A DNA stretch of 64,000 bases from Litchfieldia stipae (GCF_014837155.1 NZ_JACYHA010000011.1:1-64000), one strand, 5' to 3'; positions 1 to 8,974 are shown, numbered from the stretch's first letter. Notes: generated by a model from the letters alone, not told the origin. Translations and numbers: made by a program.

Positions 1-130
1 TGAATTTCCTCAAGCTTTTTTGTGTGCAATTTACAGTGTTATGTGTTTTGCTAATTCGTATGTTATTTAACCATTGATTTTGGATTTTCTCCACCTTATC
101 GGAACTACTTAGATGAAATCCTCTGGCTTG

Positions 131-997
131 TTATTTTTCTACATATTCAAATAAAAACGATTCACCATTCATATAGAACCTTGGGTCGTAGATTCCAATT
201 CTTTCATCATCATCTACAACAACGACAAATGGTGACCATTGGTATAATGTTTTTGCAGCAGGATTCATTTCAAAAAGTACTTCAAGATTTGTGTCTTCCT
301 TAGAATGAAGAGTATGAATATGTTTAGGCTTAATGAATAAAGTATCATCAATAATGTCAATCACATTGGCATTTTTTCCAATCACGGTATAATTCCAAGG
401 GATAAAGCTCGCAGAAAGAGCAACCTGATCATAATCCTTCTCATAGTCCTTATACAAAATGAAGCCCTGTAATGACTGAATGAGAACATGTAACGCCATT
501 AATCCCCATGCAAGACGAAATTTTTTATAGCTATTCTCTTTCTTAAATCGAGTGATAATAATTGTCGTAAACATAATTAATAAATAGACAATATCAACAA
601 TCGGAATCACTCCAAATGTGACACGAGTATCCGAGAGAGGTTCAAAATAGCCAGTGCCCCAAGCGTTAAACAAATCACTGGTACTATGTATAAATACGGC
701 AATACTCGAGATGAAAAACAGTCGTTTATAGTCCTTTACTTTAAATAGGAGCACACACAGCATGGTTAAGATCAAAGCCCATACCGGTACCATCAGAATC
801 GAATGGGTAATCCCGCGATGCCACATTTGATAAAGCCCTTCTGTATCCCACAAACTTGAAACTACATCAATATCAGGTATTTGACTCCCACCAATTGTAG
901 CGACAATCAGTGATTTTTTCATTGCTTTTGAATCATTGCTCTTATCAATTGCTCCGTATAAGGTCATGCCAAAAAATGTGTGTGTTACTGTATCCAA
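131..997 (-). CDS. YdjM/YfhP-type membrane metal-dependent hydrolase
   Basis: Predicted integral membrane protein of the YdjM/YfhP family (LexA-binding membrane-associated putative hydrolases); no substrate is known. From the chosen start the protein begins MDTVTHTFFG, the family's typical opening, followed by IPDIDVV and HRGITHS, whose Asp and His residues are the presumed metal ligands. Several hydrophobic segments follow in the middle. The open frame extends six codons upstream, but a TTG start at 997 gives the family N-terminus and has GAGGTGA six bases before it, giving 288 residues. The soluble C-terminal 90 residues are less conserved. Family assignment is fairly sure; function is not. 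Confidence 0.8.
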   Translation of the reverse strand: MDTVTHTFFGMTLYGAIDKSNDSKAMKKSLIVATIGGSQIPDIDVVSSLWDTEGLYQMWHRGITHSILMVPVWALILTMLCVLLFKVKDYKRLFFISSIAVFIHSTSDLFNAWGTGYFEPLSDTRVTFGVIPIVDIVYLLIMFTTIIITRFKKENSYKKFRLAWGLMALHVLIQSLQGFILYKDYEKDYDQVALSASFIPWNYTVIGKNANVIDIIDDTLFIKPKHIHTLHSKEDTNLEVLFEMNPAAKTLYQWSPFVVVVDDDERIGIYDPRFYMNGESFLFEYVEK

Positions 998-1041
998 AAA
1001 ACTCACCTCAACCATAGTATAAACGATTTCAAAATGATAAG

Positions 1042-1091
1042 AAAAAAATAACCCAAATAATCGCCAAAATGATTGGCTTTTATTTGAGTTA
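1042..1091 (-). terminator. Intrinsic terminator of the 51-aa membrane protein gene
   Basis: Read on the minus strand, an 11-bp near-perfect stem (1080-1090 with 1050-1060) is followed by a run of seven T. It lies directly after the small gene at 1114-1269 and before the hydrolase gene. Confidence 0.75.
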
Positions 1092-1113
1092 TTAGAGACG
1101 TTCTTATGGATGA

Positions 1114-1269
1114 TTATTCTTTTGAAGAGGTTGAGTCATCATCAGGCAATGGATCAATCTTCACAGCATCATGAGTGTCAGTAATTGCACCAAGACCTAA
1201 GATTGTAAACACAATACCAATTAAGAGAAAACCAAAGATGACTAGCGTCGTTAGCCACATTCCCGCCAT
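1114..1269 (-). CDS. Small membrane protein, 51 aa
   Basis: Short gene of unknown function. The protein starts MAGMWLTTLVIFGFLL, has one strongly hydrophobic membrane span (about residues 5-29), and ends in an acidic, Ser-rich tail (PLPDDDSTSSKE). The ATG at 1269 follows a good ribosome site (GGAGGGTTATT on the minus strand) and a terminator follows the stop. Start signal, single-pass topology and terminator support a real gene. I do not recognise a named family. Confidence 0.7.
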   Translation of the reverse strand: MAGMWLTTLVIFGFLLIGIVFTILGLGAITDTHDAVKIDPLPDDDSTSSKE

Positions 1270-1348
1270 AATAACCCTCCTTTTATACACATATATGCAC
1301 TATGCAAAGGGGGTATAACGGTTTTTGTTATTAACTCTAAAAGGAAGG

Positions 1349-1573
1349 CTATTTTTTTCGAAGTGAGCCTAGTTCCTCAACAAGTGCTTGCATTTCATTT
1401 GGGCTAAATGAGTTTTTCTTCATGACAAGCTCATAAATTTCAAGTAGGTCCTCATACATTTCCTCGTCAAAGTGTGATGGTTTGATTGCGCCAAGGTTAA
1501 GTACTTTCAATTTTTCCTTTATTTGTTCAATCATGTATTCTACATTTTCTATTGATTTTTGAGTTAAGTCCAT
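1349..1573 (-). CDS. yfkK: DUF1128 family protein, YfkK orthologue
   Basis: 74-residue soluble, mostly helical protein of the DUF1128 family, found across Bacillales and of unknown function. It matches B. subtilis YfkK in length and in its charged helical pattern (residues 5-35 and 45-72). It lies next to yfkJ on the opposite strand, as expected for the yfk region, so the two share a divergent upstream region of about 190 bases. Confidence 0.8.
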   Translation of the reverse strand: MDLTQKSIENVEYMIEQIKEKLKVLNLGAIKPSHFDEEMYEDLLEIYELVMKKNSFSPNEMQALVEELGSLRKK

Positions 1574-1764
1574 GTTTGTCCATCCCTTCTATTATCGATG
1601 TTCCTATTGTATCACGTTTTTGCCCTAATCCATTCTATTAATTACAAGCTGATTAAAATGATGGAAATTGGTATCTGATTATTTTCTAATTGACGAGTGT
1701 TTCTTTATAATGAAATTAGATAGGTTTTGTTTACTCTATCATTTTCAGAAAGGGGTTGTGTGGT

Positions 1765-2235
1765 TTGATTAATGTGTTGTTCGTATGTTTAGGGAATATT
1801 TGTCGTTCGCCGATGGCTGAAGCTGTTTTTAGGAATATGGTGAGTGAGGCTGGTTTAGCAGACAAAATCAAGGTGGACTCTGCTGGAACTGGGAATTGGC
1901 ATATTGGGAAGCCACCACATGAAGGAACAAGGCAAATATTAACGACGTATAACATTGACTATACTGGGATGAAGGCAAGGCAGGTTGCAAAGGAAGATGT
2001 GGTTAACTTCAATTATATTATCGCAATGGATGCAGAAAACCTTGGGAACCTAAGAAGAATGGCTGGCTATCAACAAACAGGATATATCGGAAGACTCTTA
2101 GATTTTGTTGAGGAAAGTGACATAGAAGATGTGCCAGATCCGTATTATACGGGGAACTTTGATGAAGTATATGAATTAGTCACAAATGGTTGTAAGGGAT
2201 TATTAAATGCAATTAAGGACGACCATCATTTATAA
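1765..2235 (+). CDS. yfkJ: Low-molecular-weight protein tyrosine phosphatase YfkJ
   Basis: Cytoplasmic phosphatase removing phosphate from phosphotyrosine (and perhaps phosphoarginine) on proteins. The N-terminal P-loop CLGNICRS (CX5RS) carries the nucleophilic Cys and catalytic Arg, and DPYYTGNFDEVY near residue 125 carries the general-acid Asp. I place the start at TTG 1765, giving MINVLFVCLG, which matches the B. subtilis protein; AAAGGGG lies nine bases upstream. A frame opening at TTG 1756 would add three residues. It is followed by yfkI and yfkH, as in B. subtilis, where the three form a stress-induced operon. Here a repeat element separates yfkJ from yfkI. Confidence 0.92.
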   Translation: MINVLFVCLGNICRSPMAEAVFRNMVSEAGLADKIKVDSAGTGNWHIGKPPHEGTRQILTTYNIDYTGMKARQVAKEDVVNFNYIIAMDAENLGNLRRMAGYQQTGYIGRLLDFVEESDIEDVPDPYYTGNFDEVYELVTNGCKGLLNAIKDDHHL

Positions 2236-2289
2236 AGGTTGTTTTCCCAAAGTTTGTTGTTTTTAGCTGTACATTATTTAAAAGATAGA

Positions 2290-2417
2290 ATTCTAGCAGA
2301 CTGAATATACTCAAGACTCCCGTGGGATGCGTGAGCTAAAGTGAGACCCCACAGGAGCCAGTGACGAGGAGGCTCACCGCTCACCCCACAGGACGCGGAG
2401 TGTATTCAGGCTGCGAC
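2290..2417 (+). repeat. MITE/REP-like element, copy A
   Basis: 128-base non-coding element with terminal inverted repeats: CAGACTGAATATAC at the left end and GTGTATTCAGGCTG at the right. The interior is GC-rich (CTCCCGTGGGAT, GACGAGGAGGCTCACCG, CCCCACAGGACGCGGAGTG). A shorter copy lies inverted at 10179-10274. It sits between yfkJ and yfkI and splits the usual operon. It has no coding capacity, so it must be moved in trans or be a REP-type structure. Confidence 0.75.
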
Positions 2418-2480
2418 TTTAAAAGCAACAATTCATACGAAAACTGCCTTTATAAAAGGATATAACTGGAGGTTAGCAAG

Positions 2481-2825
2481 ATGTCTAAGAAAATGGTACA
2501 AGGTATGATGATTGGTGCACTAGTTGGTGCGGCCATTAGTTTGTTTGATCGAAAAACTCGTGAAGAATTTGTTGAGAACACAAAGCGAGTAAGTGAAAAG
2601 ACCGTTGATCTCATTAAGCACCCTCAGCAAGTAACAAGTGCAGTGAAGGAAAATATTCATGAAGTGAGAACCACATTTGAGCAGCTATCAGATGATCTCC
2701 GTTTTTTATCATCTAAAATGAATGAATTAAATGAGACGACTCCTGAAATGATAAGTATGATTAAGGAAACTCAGGAGGCGTTCAAAGATATTAAACCGAA
2801 CTTGGGTAAGGGAAACGACGAATAG
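2481..2825 (+). CDS. yfkI: YtxH-domain general stress protein YfkI
   Basis: 114-residue protein with an N-terminal hydrophobic Gly-rich segment (MMIGALVGAAISLF, residues 9-22), typical of the YtxH family, then a long amphipathic coiled-coil-like helical region. It is probably anchored to the membrane by the first segment. The start has a good ribosome site (TGGAGGTTAGCAAG). It ends 12 bases before yfkH with an RBS between, so the two are co-transcribed. In B. subtilis the equivalent gene belongs to the general stress response. Molecular function is unknown. Confidence 0.82.
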   Translation: MSKKMVQGMMIGALVGAAISLFDRKTREEFVENTKRVSEKTVDLIKHPQQVTSAVKENIHEVRTTFEQLSDDLRFLSSKMNELNETTPEMISMIKETQEAFKDIKPNLGKGNDE

Positions 2826-2837
2826 CGAGGTGAAGGA

Positions 2838-3677
2838 ATGGGCAAATGGAGTAGAGCTTGGAGCTTTATTAAGGAACTGTTTAAACGGTTTAATGAAGAT
2901 GAAGTAGCTGGTCTTTCCGCAGAATTAGCCTACTTCTTTTTACTTTCATTATTTCCATTTCTTATTTTTAGTGTCACATTAATTGGTTATTTACCTATAT
3001 CAGAAATTGATATCCTAAATAGTGTTCGTGAATATGCTCCAGATGGAACCATTGATATGATTGAGAAAAATTTGGAATCCATTCTTGGTGCACAAAATGG
3101 AACCTTACTTTCGTTTGGGATTATTGCAACGATTTGGTCTGCTTCTAATGGAATTAACGCAGTAGTACGTGCATTCAATCGTGCTTATGATGTGAAAGAA
3201 AGTCGCCATTTTCTCATTGCTCGTGGGATGTCGATTGTGCTAACGATTGCGATGGTGTTTGTCATTATCATTGCTCTGTTGTTACCGGTATTCGGCAGAC
3301 AGATAGGCTTATTTTTATTTACAGCGTTTGGATTATCAGATGAATTTATGGGCGTTTGGAACGTCATTCGTTGGATATTCAGTGCTACTATCTTATTTAT
3401 TGTGTTTAATTGCTTGTATTTATTTGCACCAAATCGTAAGTTAAAAATCAAAGAAGTGGTCACTGGTTCATTTTTTGCTACGTTTGGTTGGATGTTTGTT
3501 TCATTAGGTTTCTCTTATTACGTGAGCAGTTTTGGAAATTACTCTGCAACCTATGGTGGGTTAGGAGGAATCATCGTCTTAATGATCTGGTTTTATTTAT
3601 CAGGGATGATAATTATTATTGGTGGAGAAATCAATGCAATTTTAAATTGTGAGCGGATAAGAACGGAACTGAAATAG
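2838..3677 (+). CDS. yfkH: YihY/virulence factor BrkB family membrane protein YfkH
   Basis: 279-residue integral membrane protein of the YihY/BrkB family (old name ribonuclease BN family, not a nuclease). Six hydrophobic segments are visible. Family signatures include GLSAELAYFFLLSLFPF near residue 25, SASNGINAVVRAFNRAY near residue 100 and GGIIVLMIWFYLSGMIII near residue 245. It may act as a transporter or permease, but no substrate is established. It is the last gene of the yfkI-yfkH unit and is followed by a strong terminator. Confidence 0.88.
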   Translation: MGKWSRAWSFIKELFKRFNEDEVAGLSAELAYFFLLSLFPFLIFSVTLIGYLPISEIDILNSVREYAPDGTIDMIEKNLESILGAQNGTLLSFGIIATIWSASNGINAVVRAFNRAYDVKESRHFLIARGMSIVLTIAMVFVIIIALLLPVFGRQIGLFLFTAFGLSDEFMGVWNVIRWIFSATILFIVFNCLYLFAPNRKLKIKEVVTGSFFATFGWMFVSLGFSYYVSSFGNYSATYGGLGGIIVLMIWFYLSGMIIIIGGEINAILNCERIRTELK

Positions 3678-3680
3678 AAT

Positions 3681-3726
3681 AGAACTGCTTTATCCTCCAA
3701 ATAGGGGACAAGGCAGTTCTTTTTTA
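3681..3726 (+). terminator. Intrinsic terminator after yfkH
   Basis: Inverted repeat AGAACTGCTTTATCC / GGACAAGGCAGTTCT (3681-3695 with 3706-3720) followed by TTTTTA. It ends the yfkI-yfkH transcript and overlaps the last codon of the convergent zosA gene by a few bases. Confidence 0.85.
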
Positions 3727-5664
3727 TTTGGACCTCAAGAGGCGCAGTCCGTTTAAGATGACTAGGATGGTGCTGCCTTCATGGCCGATTACGCCAAAAG
3801 GTAAGTCAATGATTTGTAGAAAATTAGAACAGATGAGTAACATAATAACGGTGATCGAGAAGATAATATTTTGTTTAATGATACGGTTCATTCGTTTTGA
3901 AAGTTCTACAGCTTCAGCGATACGTGTGAGGTCATTTTTCATTAATACAATATCTGCTGTTTCTAATGCGACATCTGTGCCTTCACCCATTGCGATTCCT
4001 ACATTTGCTGTAGCTAAAGCTGGTGCATCATTAATACCATCGCCGACCATAGCGACGCTTGTGTACTTCTCTTTTAATTCTTTGATATAATCTACCTTTT
4101 GTTCAGGTAAGCACTCTGCTTTGAATCCATCAATGTTACATTCTCTTGCAATGGCAGAGGCCGTTCTTTGGCTGTCACCAGTTAACATCAAGGTGTGGAT
4201 TCCTAATTTTTTCAGGGCTTTAATTGAATCAACCGTGTCTTTTCGGATGGTATCTTTCAAAGCAATTAATCCAATGATTCCATTTGAGTCACTAGCAAAT
4301 ACAACCGTATTTCCCTCTTCTGCAAGGCAGGACGCCACTCCTTCTTGAAAGTGATCAGCCAGTTCCTGTCCAACAAATTCTGCCTTGCCAATTTTCCATT
4401 CTCTTGACTGAAGAGTACCGACCACTCCCCAACCAGGAATATCTTCGATGCCATCAGGCTGTAGTAGCTCTAGCTGAAGCTTCTGCTGAGCATGTGTAAC
4501 AATTGATTTAGCTAGTGGATGTGTTGAATGCTGTTCGATGGATGCAACTTGTTGAATAAACTTCGCTTCATCAATTCCTTCTCGAACTACAATTGATGTG
4601 ACTTCTGGTTTTCCATTTGTTAATGTACCTGTTTTATCAAAAGCAATGGCTTCTAGGTTTCCTAGCTGTTCAAGGTGAATACCGCCCTTAAATAGAATCC
4701 CTTGACGCGCACCAGTCGAGATGGCTGAAAGTGTAGCAGGCATGATTGAGGCAACCAGTGCACAAGGTGAAGCTACAACTAGTAAAATCATTGCTCTGTA
4801 GAAGGTTTCTGTCCAAGTCCATCCTAATAAAAAATAAGGGAGAAACATCATCAGTGCAACAGCTGCAAGGACACATTTGACATAGGCACCTTCAAATTTC
4901 TCTATAAATAGCTGAGATGGTGATTTTTCACTTTGTGCATTTTGAACAAGTTGAATGATTTTTTGAAATAGAGTGTCACTACTTTCTTTCGTGACTTCAA
5001 CCGTGATCGAGCCTTGTATGTTTACTGTACCAGCAAACACGACATCACCAGTCATTTTACTTACTGGGATAGATTCTCCTGAGATTGCTGATTCATCAAT
5101 ATTTGTCTGACCTCTTACAAGCTTTCCATCAGCTGGGACCCTTTCACCTGGTCTTATTAAAATATTGTCACCAATTTGTAAGCTTGCTACCTTAACAATC
5201 TTATGGACCCCATTTGAGATAAGAGTTGCCTGTTCAGGCTGAAGCTCCATTAGCGATGAGATTTCTCGATGACTTTTATTCATCGTATACGTCTCAAGAG
5301 CACCACTTAATGCAAAAATGAAAATCAATATTGCTCCTTCCATCCAATATCCGATGATAGCAGAACCAATCGCAGCAAAGATCATTAGCATTTCTACATT
5401 TAGTTCTTTGCTTTCAATGGTATCCTCAATACCTTCTTTAGCTTTTGCGAATCCTCCAATGACAAAGGCTGAAATGAACATCACAATTGATAATGTATCG
5501 GCATTTGTTTTTGAGAGAATATAACCAGCGATAATTAAAAGTCCTGAGACTAGTGCTGCAATTAATTCTGCATGTTCTTTTAATTTACCAAGTACGGTAA
5601 AATGTTGTTGTTCGTTTTGGGTGACTTCAGTTTCTTGTGATAGTGCTTTAATTCCTGAATTCAT
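3724..5664 (-). CDS. zosA: P1B-type metal-transporting ATPase ZosA
   Basis: 646-residue heavy-metal P-type ATPase. The catalytic motifs are present: SPCAL in the metal-binding membrane helix, DKTGTLT with the phosphorylated Asp, TGES in the actuator domain, the HP dipeptide in STHPLAKSI and GDGINDAPALA in the hinge. It lacks the N-terminal heavy-metal-associated domain, as does B. subtilis ZosA (reported zinc uptake), to which length and the ending HEGSTILVILNGLRLL fit. The start follows CGGAGGCGATAAT. A perfect PerR-box lies about 110 bases upstream, which fits the peroxide-induced regulation reported for zosA. A ferrous-iron exporter (PfeT-like) is the main alternative for substrate. Confidence 0.88.
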   Translation of the reverse strand: MNSGIKALSQETEVTQNEQQHFTVLGKLKEHAELIAALVSGLLIIAGYILSKTNADTLSIVMFISAFVIGGFAKAKEGIEDTIESKELNVEMLMIFAAIGSAIIGYWMEGAILIFIFALSGALETYTMNKSHREISSLMELQPEQATLISNGVHKIVKVASLQIGDNILIRPGERVPADGKLVRGQTNIDESAISGESIPVSKMTGDVVFAGTVNIQGSITVEVTKESSDTLFQKIIQLVQNAQSEKSPSQLFIEKFEGAYVKCVLAAVALMMFLPYFLLGWTWTETFYRAMILLVVASPCALVASIMPATLSAISTGARQGILFKGGIHLEQLGNLEAIAFDKTGTLTNGKPEVTSIVVREGIDEAKFIQQVASIEQHSTHPLAKSIVTHAQQKLQLELLQPDGIEDIPGWGVVGTLQSREWKIGKAEFVGQELADHFQEGVASCLAEEGNTVVFASDSNGIIGLIALKDTIRKDTVDSIKALKKLGIHTLMLTGDSQRTASAIARECNIDGFKAECLPEQKVDYIKELKEKYTSVAMVGDGINDAPALATANVGIAMGEGTDVALETADIVLMKNDLTRIAEAVELSKRMNRIIKQNIIFSITVIMLLICSNFLQIIDLPFGVIGHEGSTILVILNGLRLLRSK

Positions 5665-5776
5665 ATTATCGCCTCCGATTTCTAATTGAGAAAAATAATC
5701 ACAATCAATTGGGTTATTAAATAACGAAAGCTGCCTTCATGAAAGAAAGCAGCAACAAACACTAATTACTTTTACT

Positions 5777-5791
5777 TTATAATTATTATAA
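5777..5791 (-). promoter_or_regulatory. PerR-box upstream of zosA
   Basis: Perfect 7-1-7 inverted repeat TTATAATTATTATAA, identical to the consensus operator TTATAATnATTATAA of the peroxide sensor PerR. It lies 113 bases before the zosA start, in a region free of genes. PerR control of zosA is known in B. subtilis, so the site and the gene identity support each other. Fur or Zur boxes are related, but their consensus has a different core. Confidence 0.8.
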
Positions 5792-5909
5792 TCTAAGTAT
5801 AACATGACTAAATGGAATAATGAAGATTTTTTTTTCGACATTAGATGTAGTTGAAGAGGTTGAACTAATTATATGAGGGGAATGAGGATTATGTGCTTTT
5901 GAAAAGAAG

Positions 5910-5938
5910 AGTTTAAAAGGACCACCTTGATGGTCCGC
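5910..5938 (-). terminator. Intrinsic terminator after the 99-aa membrane protein
   Basis: On the minus strand GGACCA-TCAAGG-TGGTCC forms a six-bp stem (5919-5924 with 5931-5936) followed by TTTTAAA. It directly follows the stop of the gene at 5946-6245. Confidence 0.65.
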
Positions 5939-5945
5939 GTTAAAA

Positions 5946-6245
5946 TTATTCTTCTGAAAACATTCTAATTGCCCCTATCACAAACGCTATAGGAAATAGA
6001 ATGATGGCTAATCTAAGGTGAGGGATGTCTAAAAACAGAATGATAATCACAATAGGTAACCCAACCATTGCAGTCAATGCTGAGAATTTCGCATAGCGGA
6101 TTCCTGTTCTTGAAATCTCAGGTTCATCGTTATACATCCACCGCTTTCCAAATAGAATACTTTCTTCAGGACAACAATATGTCCAAATCAATAATGCATA
6201 TAAAGGAATCATAAAGATTACTGTTAAAATAATATTTGCAACCAT
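5946..6245 (-). CDS. Small polytopic membrane protein, 99 aa
   Basis: Unknown function. There is one hydrophobic span at the N-terminus (about residues 2-22), a Cys-Cys containing loop (YCCPEES), a charged stretch, then two spans (about residues 54-72 and 77-93). The ATG at 6245 is preceded by GGAGG seven bases away, which fits better than the TTG one codon upstream. It is a single gene with its own terminator, between zosA and the MFS gene on the same strand. I cannot assign a named family. Confidence 0.7.
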   Translation of the reverse strand: MVANIILTVIFMIPLYALLIWTYCCPEESILFGKRWMYNDEPEISRTGIRYAKFSALTAMVGLPIVIIILFLDIPHLRLAIILFPIAFVIGAIRMFSEE

Positions 6246-6344
6246 CAATCAACCTCCAACAACTTTGGTAATAACAGTGTAAATCCTTACTATTAATACG
6301 AATGATTAGATGTAGAAGTTTCAAATTTTTCAATGTGTAAGTCC

Positions 6345-6374
6345 GCAAAAAAAGGCCCTTCACTAAGAAGGACC
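6345..6374 (-). terminator. Intrinsic terminator after yfkF
   Basis: Minus-strand stem AGGTCCTTC-TTAGT-GAAGGGCCT followed by seven T (6345-6353). It lies ten bases after the MFS transporter stop codon. Confidence 0.85.
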
Positions 6375-6383
6375 TCACTCAAT

Positions 6384-7553
6384 CTAACTTTTAACATCAA
6401 CTACTGACTTCCGACCATTAAACAGAATCACAAGACATAACCCCAAAAACAATGAACTTATAATCATAAAGAAGCTTATTCCTTCTAGAAACTCAATGAA
6501 CAAACCTCCAATAGAAGGACCCACCAAGCTGCCTAAACTGAAGAAGATTCCGCACATCAGATTCCCTGTTGGTAGCAAATTCTTTGGCATTAAATCTGCC
6601 ATATAAGAAATTCCAAGAGAAAAGGTGGAGCCAACAAACATTCCAGAAATAAATAAGCATAAGACAAGCCCAGCTATCGAATCCTCCAATAAGCTTGCAG
6701 TAGTAAAGCTGATAAAGCCTAAAAATAAAATCGAAATGAGGATCTTCCTCCGTCCCAATTTATCACTTAATATCCCAAGAGGTAGCTGAAAGACAATTCC
6801 ACCAATGGCAAAAGAGGCTAATAGAATGGAAACAACATTGATATCATGACCAATCCTTAAAGCATACACAGGGAAGCTTCCATTTAAGGAGGACTCCAAA
6901 AAGCCATAGGCTAGAGGTGGTAAAAAGGCAACCCAGCCATACTTCCACGCATGTTTAAATCGTTTCAATGTATCAAAGAATGACGTCATCTCAACCTCTT
7001 GCTCTGGATATTCATTTTTAAGCGCAAATAAAAATAACCAACCAATCAAGCATAAGACAGACGATAGAATAAATGGGAGTGATTCATGGATATTGACAAG
7101 TGGAGTCATAAGAGGTCCCACCGCAAATCCAATCCCGAAAAATAATCCATATAAGGAAATGTTTCGACCACGCTTATTCGCAGGAGAAAAGTCAGTGATC
7201 CAGGTTTGCGTACCGAAGTGAAGGGCATGATCCCCAATACCAATCAAGAGTCTTAGAACAAACCAAAACCAAAAGGATTTCCATAGCGGAAAAAGTGCGA
7301 GTGCTAGAACAACGATTAATCCCCCAATGACAATCACAGGCTTATACCCAAATCGTCTAAGCGGCTGCTCCATAAAAGGTGATGCTAGCAAAATTCCAAT
7401 ATATAATGCAGTCGCATTCAACCCATTTAAAAAAGATGAAACACCACTATTTTCAAGCAGAACAGCAATTAATGGTAAGAGCATTCCCTGAGAAAAACCA
7501 GAAATCGCAACAATACTTACTAAAACCCAAAAACGATAAGTTGTATTTTTCAT
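6384..7553 (-). CDS. yfkF: MFS transporter, YfkF-like
   Basis: About 389-residue major facilitator superfamily permease with 12 predicted membrane spans. The conserved loop between spans 8 and 9 reads LGILSDKLGRRKIL; the one between spans 2 and 3 is PFMEQPLRRFGYKPV. It is probably a drug or metabolite proton antiporter; no substrate can be read. The open frame begins at 7586, but the ATG at 7553 (MKNTTYRFWVL) has GGGG six bases upstream. Position beside yfkH and yfkD fits B. subtilis YfkF (about 390 residues). Confidence 0.8.
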   Translation of the reverse strand: MKNTTYRFWVLVSIVAISGFSQGMLLPLIAVLLENSGVSSFLNGLNATALYIGILLASPFMEQPLRRFGYKPVIVIGGLIVVLALALFPLWKSFWFWFVLRLLIGIGDHALHFGTQTWITDFSPANKRGRNISLYGLFFGIGFAVGPLMTPLVNIHESLPFILSSVLCLIGWLFLFALKNEYPEQEVEMTSFFDTLKRFKHAWKYGWVAFLPPLAYGFLESSLNGSFPVYALRIGHDINVVSILLASFAIGGIVFQLPLGILSDKLGRRKILISILFLGFISFTTASLLEDSIAGLVLCLFISGMFVGSTFSLGISYMADLMPKNLLPTGNLMCGIFFSLGSLVGPSIGGLFIEFLEGISFFMIISSLFLGLCLVILFNGRKSVVDVKS

Positions 7554-7596
7554 ATGTATCCCCAATGTGAGTAAATTCATTTCCATCTTCCATCAT

Positions 7597-7635
7597 ACAA
7601 AACTCGGGTGGTGCCTGTCACTACCCGAGTTTTGT
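7597..7635. repeat. Perfect 13-bp inverted repeat upstream of yfkF
   Basis: ACAAAACTCGGGT (7597-7609) pairs exactly with ACCCGAGTTTTGT (7623-7635) around the loop GGTGCCTGTCACT. It lies between the divergent MFS and OsmC genes. The TTTTGT after the stem could terminate weakly on either strand. The loop GGTGCCTGTCAC resembles small repeats I recall from other Bacillaceae genomes. Confidence 0.6.
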
Positions 7636-7731
7636 CGGATGTTGTGTAAATCAAAAAGGATAATATATTTGTATTTCATATGCAATCCTATAAAATAGAT
7701 ATAAATGACTAAGCTATGGAGGAAAATAAAT

Positions 7732-8121
7732 ATGGAATTTAAAATGAAAGAAGTCGGCTTTACGACTCAATTTGAATATGGAGAATTACATGTTGCTGGA
7801 GACGAACAGCATGGGTTTAGACCATTTCAACTGATGGTTTCTTCAATTGTTGTTTGTAGTGGTGGAGTGTTACGAAAAATTCTAGAAAAGAAAAGAATCA
7901 ATATTGACAATATGACAATCAAATCGTCAGTTGAACGAAACGAAAGTGAAGCAAATCGAATTGAGAAGATCTCTATTCATTACATAATTACAGGGAAAGA
8001 CCTAAATGAAAAGAAAATAGCCCAATCGATCGAGCTTGCTAGCAAGAATTGTCCAATGACACAATCAGTGAAGGGCAGCATTGAGATTGAAGAAACGTTT
8101 GAGCTTGTAGTAGCTGAATAA
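7732..8121 (+). CDS. OsmC family protein
   Basis: 129-residue OsmC/Ohr superfamily protein. The two Cys expected for thiol peroxidase chemistry are present: VCSGG near residue 43 at the start of the central helix and KNCPMTQSV near residue 105. This spacing is of the OsmC type, including many uncharacterised YhfA/YmaD-like proteins, not the Ohr type with certainty. The start at 7732 has GGAGG nine bases before it; an ATG nine codons upstream lacks a good site. It is monocistronic with its own terminator. Likely role: hydroperoxide reduction or sulfur-compound detoxification. Confidence 0.82.
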   Translation: MEFKMKEVGFTTQFEYGELHVAGDEQHGFRPFQLMVSSIVVCSGGVLRKILEKKRINIDNMTIKSSVERNESEANRIEKISIHYIITGKDLNEKKIAQSIELASKNCPMTQSVKGSIEIEETFELVVAE

Positions 8122-8126
8122 TCTGC

Positions 8127-8165
8127 AAAAGCGTTAGGGAGTGTGAAAATTCCTAACGCTTTTTC
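8127..8165 (+). terminator. Intrinsic terminator after OsmC gene
   Basis: Stem AAAAGCGTTAGG (8127-8138) with CCTAACGCTTTT (8152-8163) followed by T residues, six bases after the stop codon. Confidence 0.9.
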
Positions 8166-8282
8166 TACATATAGAGTAGAACAAAGTAGAGGAATTGATA
8201 CATTGTAATAGGGTGAAAATTGAATACTACATATAGAGAAGGACAAATCTTGCGAGGCATAAGTTAGGGGAAATGAAATTAT

Positions 8283-8921
8283 ATGAAGCACTTTCTTTGG
8301 AGAACCATCTTCTTTACCATTGGATTATTTATTATTTCATTAGGAGTTAGTTTAACAATCATAGCGAACCTCGGGGCGGGACCCTGGGATGCGTTAAATG
8401 TTGGTTTGTCAAATATGATTGGATTAACGGTCGGAAATTGGACAATCATTATCGGGATCTTACTCATATTTATTAATGCATTTCTGTTAAAAGCAAGGCC
8501 AGCTTACTTAGCAATAGTTACCATAACGTTAATTGGCTTTTTTATTGATTTTTGGCTCCTCATTGTGTTTGGGGATTGGACTCCAATAACATTTGGTCGT
8601 CAAATCCTTATATTGGTTAGCGGGATTGTTACGTTAGCATTAGGAATTGCCTTCTACTTACAGGCTAAGTTTCCCTTATCCCCAATTGATCAATTGATGG
8701 TCGCTATTAGTAAACGATTAAAGGTAAATCTAATGATTGCTAAAACAATGGGTGAGCTCACAGCATTAGTCCTAGCCTTCATATTTAAAGGTCCGATTGG
8801 GATTGGGACAATTATTATTACATTTTCAATTGGGCCACTTATTCAAGTTTTTTTCCCTACTTTTGAAAAATGGATGAATGTGTTAAACGAAAATCATCAA
8901 TTTAAAAAAAAGAATGGATAA
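8283..8921 (+). CDS. YczE/YyaS/YitT family membrane protein
   Basis: 212-residue protein with five hydrophobic segments. The signature LGAGPWDALNVGLS near residue 30 and KFPLSPIDQLMVAIS near residue 130 place it in the YczE-type branch of the YitT family. B. subtilis YczE is a membrane protein needed for surfactin production, by an unknown route. It stands alone between the OsmC and yfkD genes on the same strand, with a weak ribosome site. Function here cannot be deduced. Confidence 0.8.
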   Translation: MKHFLWRTIFFTIGLFIISLGVSLTIIANLGAGPWDALNVGLSNMIGLTVGNWTIIIGILLIFINAFLLKARPAYLAIVTITLIGFFIDFWLLIVFGDWTPITFGRQILILVSGIVTLALGIAFYLQAKFPLSPIDQLMVAISKRLKVNLMIAKTMGELTALVLAFIFKGPIGIGTIIITFSIGPLIQVFFPTFEKWMNVLNENHQFKKKNG

Positions 8922-8974
8922 TATAGCATTTCTTCGAAAAAACTAACAGCAAAGAACTGAAAGGAGTCATTTTC

